From: Bacteroidota bacterium
Lineage (GTDB): Bacteria; Bacteroidota; Bacteroidia; NS11-12g; UBA955
DNA: 10,004 nucleotides
Assembly: GCA_008081305.1 (NCBI GenBank)
Contig: VMCP01000037.1
Span: 1 to 10,004 of the forward strand
Reading direction: 5' to 3'
A program made the position numbers and the translations under genes. The notes under the pieces are model-generated. The model ran no database searches, had not been told where the DNA came from, and saw only the letters and a program-made list of their open reading frames with translations. Below are positions 6,026 through 10,004 of this stretch, piece by piece. Position 1 is the first letter of the stretch; each line of letters starts with the position of its first letter.

Positions 6026-7112
6026 ATGAATGCAGAGCATCTAAAGGATATAAGAGGCCGTGTGCAGGCTTTGGGGAGGTATCTTTGACGTCCCTAGGAA
6101 ATTAGCAGAAATTGCAGACGAAGAAGAGCAAACGCTCGATCCGAATTTTTGGAATGAACCCAAAAAGGCGGAGGCACATTTAAAGAAAATCAAATCAAAA
6201 AAGATCTGGACCGAAGCTTTCAAAAGCATTGAAGACGGATTAGGTGATTTAGAGGTTCTACAAGAATTCGCCGAGATGGGCGAGGCAACCGAAGATGAGG
6301 TTGAACAATCTTATCGCGTGCTTTTAAAAGAACTCGAGGATTTAGAGTTTAAAAACATGCTTAAATCCGAAGAAGATTCATTGGGTTGTGTGTTGGAAAT
6401 TAATGCAGGAGCTGGTGGAACGGAGAGCTGTGATTGGGCCGATATGCTGTACCGCATGTATAAAATGTGGGCGGAAAAAAGCGGATTTAAAATTTCAGAA
6501 TTAGATCGTCAAGATGGCGATGTGGCGGGAATCAAAAGCATCTCGCTTGAAATTGATGGCCCCTTTGCCTTTGGTTATCTAAAAGGTGAAAATGGTGTTC
6601 ATCGAATGGTAAGAATATCTCCTTTTGATAGTAACGCAAGACGTCATACTTCCTTTGCGTCGGTTTACGTGTATCCACTCGCGGATGATTCCATTGAAAT
6701 CGATATTAAACCCAATGATATAGAATTTCATACTTCCCGTTCAGGTGGTGCAGGAGGGCAGAACGTGAACAAAGTAGAAACGAAGGTTCAATTAACGCAT
6801 ATACCGACAGGTATTGTGGTGGTTTGTCAAATTGAAAGAAGCCAGTTAGCGAATCGTGAACGTGCCATGCAGATGTTGAAGTCTCGTTTGTATGAACTCG
6901 AATTACAAAAACGGAATGCAGCAAGGGATGAAATAGAAGCGGGTAAGATGAAAATCGAGTGGGGCTCACAAATTAGAAACTATGTTTTCCATCCTTATAA
7001 ACTGATAAAGGATGTACGTTCGGAGCATGAGACGAGCAACGTTCAACATGTGATGGACGGCGATTTAATGCCGTTTATTAGAGCATATTTATTGAAGACC
7101 CAATCTAATTAG
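6026..7112 (+). CDS. prfB: Peptide chain release factor 2, with programmed +1 frameshift
   Basis: Release factor 2 recognises UAA and UGA in the ribosomal A site and triggers peptide release. The gene is read as 6026-6085 joined to 6087-7112, giving 361 residues: MNAEHLKDIRGRVQALGRYL from the first frame, then DVPRKLAEIADEEE from the second. The stop-codon recognition tripeptide SPF is in VRISPFDSNARRHTSF and the catalytic GGQ in SGGAGGQNVNKVET; both are intact. The in-frame TGA at 6086-6088 is the normal regulatory site, not a mutation: when RF2 is scarce, ribosomes pause and slip forward, making more RF2. A candidate promoter box lies directly before the ATG. The last four bases overlap the end of the convergent photolyase gene. 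An ATG-less start at 6060 in the second frame would miss the true N-terminus. Confidence 0.97.
6073..6089 (+). promoter_or_regulatory. prfB recoding site (SD-like element, CTT slippery codon, TGA)
   Basis: GGGGAGG at 6073-6079 is followed after TAT by CTT (6083-6085) and TGAC (6086-6089), the classical arrangement AGGGGG-TAT-CTT-TGA-C of E. coli prfB. Ribosomes pair the internal Shine-Dalgarno-like element with 16S rRNA, stall at TGA and move one base forward on CTT to continue in frame with GAC. The GGAGG core is fully complementary to CCUCC. Confidence 0.95.
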
Positions 7113-8407
7113 GTTTTCAAGACGCTTTGATAGGTTTCTAAGCAGCGTTTTCGAGCAAACGAATGTTCCACCATCGGTTGGGGATATTCATTTGTTCCAA
7201 ACTCAGGGATCCACTGTTTGATATACTCGAATTTTGGATCAAATTTCTTTTGTTGTGATTCAGGATTAAACACGCGGAAATACGGAGCCGCATCAACGCC
7301 AGAACCCGCGGCCCACTGCCACCCACCATTGTTGGAGGCTAATTCAAAATCCAAGAGTTTTTCGGCAAAATAAGCTTCTCCCCAACGCCAATCGATGAGT
7401 AGGTGTTTGGTTAGAAAACTTGCTACCACCATGCGTACACGGTTATGCATAAAGCCCGTTTGATTTAACTCACGCATGCCCGCATCCACCATCGGGTAAC
7501 CGGTTGTTCCTGACTTCCAACGGTCGAAATCTTTGGTATTGTTTCGCCATGGGATTTGGTCATATATTTTTCGAAAACTACCATTCACCACGTGAGGGAA
7601 ATGATATAGTATCTGCATGTAAAAATCTCGCCATATCAATTCATTGATCCATTTTTCAGAAAGTCTGACTCCTTTAAGAAATTTCTCCCTTATCGAAATC
7701 GTCCCAAATCGAAAATGTACCGATAGGCGACTTGTGCCGACGATACTGGGTATGTCTCTTTTTTCTTCGTAAGCAGAAATTCTACCTTGAGTAATGCTTT
7801 TTTCAGGAAAGCTGATATTTGGTGCGGAGAAACTCATTTCCTCCAGTGTTACCCATCTGGGTCTAGACGTTGAACAAAAATGGTGAAGGTACTTTTCTGA
7901 AGGGAACTGTTGTATCGGATGCTCGATGAGATGTTTTTTCCATTTTCTCATGTAGGGAGTATACACGGTATAGGGAGAGCCATCATCCTTAACTACTTCA
8001 TCTTTTGCGAATATGACTTGATCCTTGAACTGTCGAAATTCTTTGTTTTGCTCGCTACAAATATTGGCTATTTCCTGATCCCGATTCATTGCATAAGGCT
8101 CATAGTCCTCGTTTGAGTATACCCCATCCATACTATCATCTTGCAATAATTCACCCCAAATTGATGCTGGTTTACCGTAATACACTTCTAAGTTTCCTCC
8201 GTGCTCAGTAATGCTTTCTTGCATCGTTTTAAGTTGATCATGGATAAAGGAAACACGAGCATCCTGTTTGTTGGAAAGTTTGTCGAGTATATCGGGATCG
8301 AATATAAAAACAGGTCGTACTGATTTTCCGGATTGCAAAGCCTGTAATAACCCATGGTTATCTGTCAGCCTGAGGTCTCTTCTAAACCAAAAGAATAATG
8401 AACTCAT
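7109..8407 (-). CDS. phrB: Deoxyribodipyrimidine photolyase, class I CPD type
   Basis: A complete 432-residue photolyase that uses blue light and reduced FAD to split cyclobutane pyrimidine dimers. The N-terminal antenna domain begins FFWFRRDLRLTDN. In the FAD domain, E256 and W259 in NELIWRDFY correspond to substrate-binding E274 and W277 of E. coli PhrB; N359 corresponds to N378 next to flavin N5; and the electron-transfer tryptophans W306, W359 and W382 correspond to W287, W340 and W363. AAPYFRVFNP is the usual final signature. The antenna site reads YEPYAMNRD where E. coli has YEVNERARD, so a methenyltetrahydrofolate antenna is not assured. The ATG lies one base after the stop of the TIGR01777 gene, so both are probably translated from one mRNA. 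A cryptochrome role is less likely given the intact repair residues. Confidence 0.95.
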   Translation of the reverse strand: MSSLFFWFRRDLRLTDNHGLLQALQSGKSVRPVFIFDPDILDKLSNKQDARVSFIHDQLKTMQESITEHGGNLEVYYGKPASIWGELLQDDSMDGVYSNEDYEPYAMNRDQEIANICSEQNKEFRQFKDQVIFAKDEVVKDDGSPYTVYTPYMRKWKKHLIEHPIQQFPSEKYLHHFCSTSRPRWVTLEEMSFSAPNISFPEKSITQGRISAYEEKRDIPSIVGTSRLSVHFRFGTISIREKFLKGVRLSEKWINELIWRDFYMQILYHFPHVVNGSFRKIYDQIPWRNNTKDFDRWKSGTTGYPMVDAGMRELNQTGFMHNRVRMVVASFLTKHLLIDWRWGEAYFAEKLLDFELASNNGGWQWAAGSGVDAAPYFRVFNPESQQKKFDPKFEYIKQWIPEFGTNEYPQPMVEHSFARKRCLETYQSVLKT

Positions 8408-8408
8408 G

Positions 8409-9326
8409 TTATGCGATTAGGTCCTCCAAAGCTATTTCGATTTCGGGATATTTGTATTTAAAAGACTGCTCCTCTAGGCCCGTGTTTTGAACATGTTGCG
8501 ATGTTAATGGAAGTACACTACGGTCACCCAATATCAAGCGTAACAAGGCCGACGGAATAGAAGGTGTTATCGAAAGAGGTAAAATCCTCTGACCTTTTGA
8601 TTTAGTCACTTGGATTAATGACTTAGCAAATGTCCCTTGCTCACAAGGGTTAGGGGAAACGGCATTGTAAGTGCCTGATTTTAATTCGCCTGTTGCCAAT
8701 TGTTTGAATATCTCAACAAGGTCTGTAAGATGTATCCAGCTCCATATATTCTGTTTCGATCCAGTATTCGGAACGATGCCCAATTTTCTGGTTAAGCCAG
8801 CCACGGGTAAAAGTCCACCTTCCATGGCAATTACCAAGCCAACGCGCACAATACTGAGTTTGGTCTGATCTGACTGAATAGGCTGGGCCGCTTTTTCCCA
8901 ATCCACACATACATCGGATAGAAATCCTTTTCCTGATGTTGCGCTTTCATCGCAGGTGCTAGTAGTCGGGTTGGGGTAATATCCAATGGCACTGGTGGAT
9001 ATAAAGTGTTTTATACGATTTGGTTGAGATTTTAAATGATTGATTAAAAGCTCAGTACCGTTTACTCGGCTCTCATAGATCGATTTTTTATGATTTTTTG
9101 TCCAAGGCTTGGCTATATTAGAACCCGCTAAATGCACTACGGCATCTATCTCTGCAAGTTGATCAATACGGACATAATTGTTTTTTATTGACCAAGTTAA
9201 ATCTTTTTCAGGGGTTGAATTGTTAGTGTTGTGTAGCAAGCAAAAAACCGTGTGGCCACTTTCCTGTAAAGAGGTTTTTAATTTGCTGCCAATGAGTCCG
9301 GAACTACCGGTGATTAGGATATTCAT
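8409..9326 (-). CDS. TIGR01777 family NAD(P)-dependent epimerase (SDR39U1/YfcH type)
   Basis: A 305-residue extended short-chain dehydrogenase-like protein. The N-terminal nucleotide-binding motif is ITGSSGLIG (residues 5-13, pattern GxxGxxG), followed by VVHLAGSNI and the STSAIGYY segment holding the YxxxK-type region typical of this group. The C-terminal part ending LPLTSQHVQNTGLEEQSFKY and PEIEIALEDLI is the DUF1731 cap of TIGR01777 proteins. The biochemical role of the family is not settled. In several bacteria it lies beside photolyase and CarH-like genes, and here it is the first gene of the photolyase unit, separated from it by one base. The start codon is 9 bases from that of the divergent MerR gene, so control by that regulator is plausible. 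Confidence 0.92.
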   Translation of the reverse strand: MNILITGSSGLIGSKLKTSLQESGHTVFCLLHNTNNSTPEKDLTWSIKNNYVRIDQLAEIDAVVHLAGSNIAKPWTKNHKKSIYESRVNGTELLINHLKSQPNRIKHFISTSAIGYYPNPTTSTCDESATSGKGFLSDVCVDWEKAAQPIQSDQTKLSIVRVGLVIAMEGGLLPVAGLTRKLGIVPNTGSKQNIWSWIHLTDLVEIFKQLATGELKSGTYNAVSPNPCEQGTFAKSLIQVTKSKGQRILPLSITPSIPSALLRLILGDRSVLPLTSQHVQNTGLEEQSFKYKYPEIEIALEDLIA

Positions 9327-9335
9327 TGATATAAA

Positions 9336-10004
9336 ATGACGAAAAACTCAAGTAGTACAACAAACGAAACTCCAAAAAGTCATAAGGTCCGCAAATCAAA
9401 AAAAGATTTTCGCGACAAATACTTCATTAAGGATGTAGAAAACATCACGGGGATAAAGGCGTTTACCATTAGGGTTTGGGAACAACGTTATGGGATGCTC
9501 GTTCCAAAAAGAACGGATACAAACATCCGTTATTACGAGGAAGAGGATCTTAAATACATGATGAATGTAGCCTTGCTCAATCATCATGGTTACAAGATTA
9601 GTAAGATCGCTGAAATGACGCGTGAGGAGGTTCAACGCAGAACCTTGCATATCAGTGAAAATAATTCATCATACCAAAATCAAGTTCAATCGCTGACGAA
9701 TGCTATGATTGCCTTTGATGAGAAAGAATTTAATAAGATTCTTTCCATCAATATCTTGAAACTAGGCATGATGGAGACGATGACAGAAATCATCTTTCCT
9801 TTCCTTCAACATGTAGGAATACTTTGGTTAAGCGGTTCCACTAATGTAGCACACGAGCATTTTATTACTCATCTAGTCAAACAACGCTTGTATGTTTCGA
9901 TTGATCAGATAACCACCCCAATAATGCCTGACGCGAAGAAATTTATTTTATTTCTTCCCAATGGTGAAAATCACGAATTATCCTTGTTGTTTGCTTCGTA
10001 TATA
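9336..10004 (+). CDS. CarH/LitR-like MerR regulator with cobalamin-binding domains (3' truncated by window)
   Basis: The frame is open from ATG 9336 to the window edge, giving the first 223 residues. After a Lys-rich, probably flexible tail of about 27 residues comes a MerR winged-helix domain (about 29-75) with TIRVWEQRYG and the later IRYYEEEDL. A helical bundle follows (about 120-190) with W164-x9-E174-H175, the W-x9-EH signature of B12-dependent photoreceptors that packs against the adenosyl group. The last visible stretch, PNGENHELS, starts the Rossmann cobalamin domain; H213 in its E-x-H matches the lower cobalt ligand of CarH (H177 in T. thermophilus). In CarH the tetramer represses light-induced genes in darkness and falls apart in light. 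Residue 165 is Leu where T. thermophilus has ligand His132. The neighbouring photolyase unit is the likely target. Confidence 0.88.
   Translation, partial: MTKNSSSTTNETPKSHKVRKSKKDFRDKYFIKDVENITGIKAFTIRVWEQRYGMLVPKRTDTNIRYYEEEDLKYMMNVALLNHHGYKISKIAEMTREEVQRRTLHISENNSSYQNQVQSLTNAMIAFDEKEFNKILSINILKLGMMETMTEIIFPFLQHVGILWLSGSTNVAHEHFITHLVKQRLYVSIDQITTPIMPDAKKFILFLPNGENHELSLLFASYI

Noticed and set aside
6060..6088. In-frame TGA early in prfB suggesting a pseudogene or a downstream start
   Set aside because: The TGA sits in the conserved recoding context GGGGAGG-TAT-CTT-TGAC and the joined frames give a normal 361-residue RF2 with SPF and GGQ motifs.
9304..9318. Small inverted repeat CCGG-aacta-CCGG just before the regulator gene as an operator
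   Set aside because: Arms are only four bases, CCGG is self-complementary, and it lies in coding sequence of the epimerase; chance is a sufficient explanation.
9340..9375. CarH-type operator repeats in the divergent region
   Set aside because: I tried to match the pattern I remember for T. thermophilus CarH sites and found no convincing repeats.
9396..9650. Minus-strand open frame of 84 codons near the right end
   Set aside because: It is opposite the MerR DNA-binding domain, whose frame is clearly coding.

Overview
The window looks like chromosomal DNA of a Bacteroidota member, probably a Flavobacteriia-like aquatic bacterium. Four things point there: several exact TAnnTTTG boxes (the Bacteroidota -7 promoter element) just upstream of start codons, almost no Shine-Dalgarno sequences before genes, AT-rich composition, and the gene families present (DUF2256, FucP-type sugar MFS, CarH-like MerR next to photolyase genes). 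The species cannot be named from this sequence. The window is densely coding: no gap exceeds about 70 bases, and I see no IS element, CRISPR array, rRNA or tRNA.

Left block (1-1740, + strand): the 3' end of what is probably a short, FAD-domain-type DNA photolyase, a flavin-reductase-like split-barrel protein, a 47-residue DUF2256 zinc-ribbon protein (GTG start) and ribonuclease HII (rnhB). The first three are chained by stop/start overlaps (TAATG, TAGTG), so this looks like a translationally coupled light-damage/DNA-maintenance operon.

Middle block (1743-7112): on the minus strand, a family 2 glycosyltransferase of the WaaE/KdtX type and a FucP-type MFS sugar transporter; on the plus strand, a methionine/glutamine-type aminotransferase overlapping by 4 bases (ATGA) an omega-amidase of the YafV/Nit2 type, then prfB (release factor 2) with its programmed +1 frameshift. 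The aminotransferase and omega-amidase together make a glutamine transaminase/omega-amidase module, as used to regenerate methionine from its 2-oxo acid. The transporter lacks both acidic residues that drive proton-coupled fucose transport in E. coli FucP.

Right block (7109-10004): on the minus strand, a TIGR01777-type NAD(P)-dependent epimerase followed one base later by a full-length class I CPD photolyase; diverging from them, with only 9 bases between start codons, a CarH/LitR-like MerR regulator that runs off the window. The regulator has the W-x9-EH motif and the E-x-H cobalamin-ligand motif of B12-dependent photoreceptors, so the block is probably a light-sensing and photorepair regulon. 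Carotenoid genes often follow such regulators, but none is visible here.

The most notable points are the Rossmann-like fold at the C-terminus of the first, partial photolyase (possible domain permutation), the unexplained DUF2256 protein tied to photolyase genes, the B12 photoreceptor lacking one cobalt-ligand histidine, the -7 boxes placed 3-4 bases from start codons (probable leaderless mRNAs), and a perfect internal Shine-Dalgarno-like element in prfB in a genome that otherwise seems not to use one.
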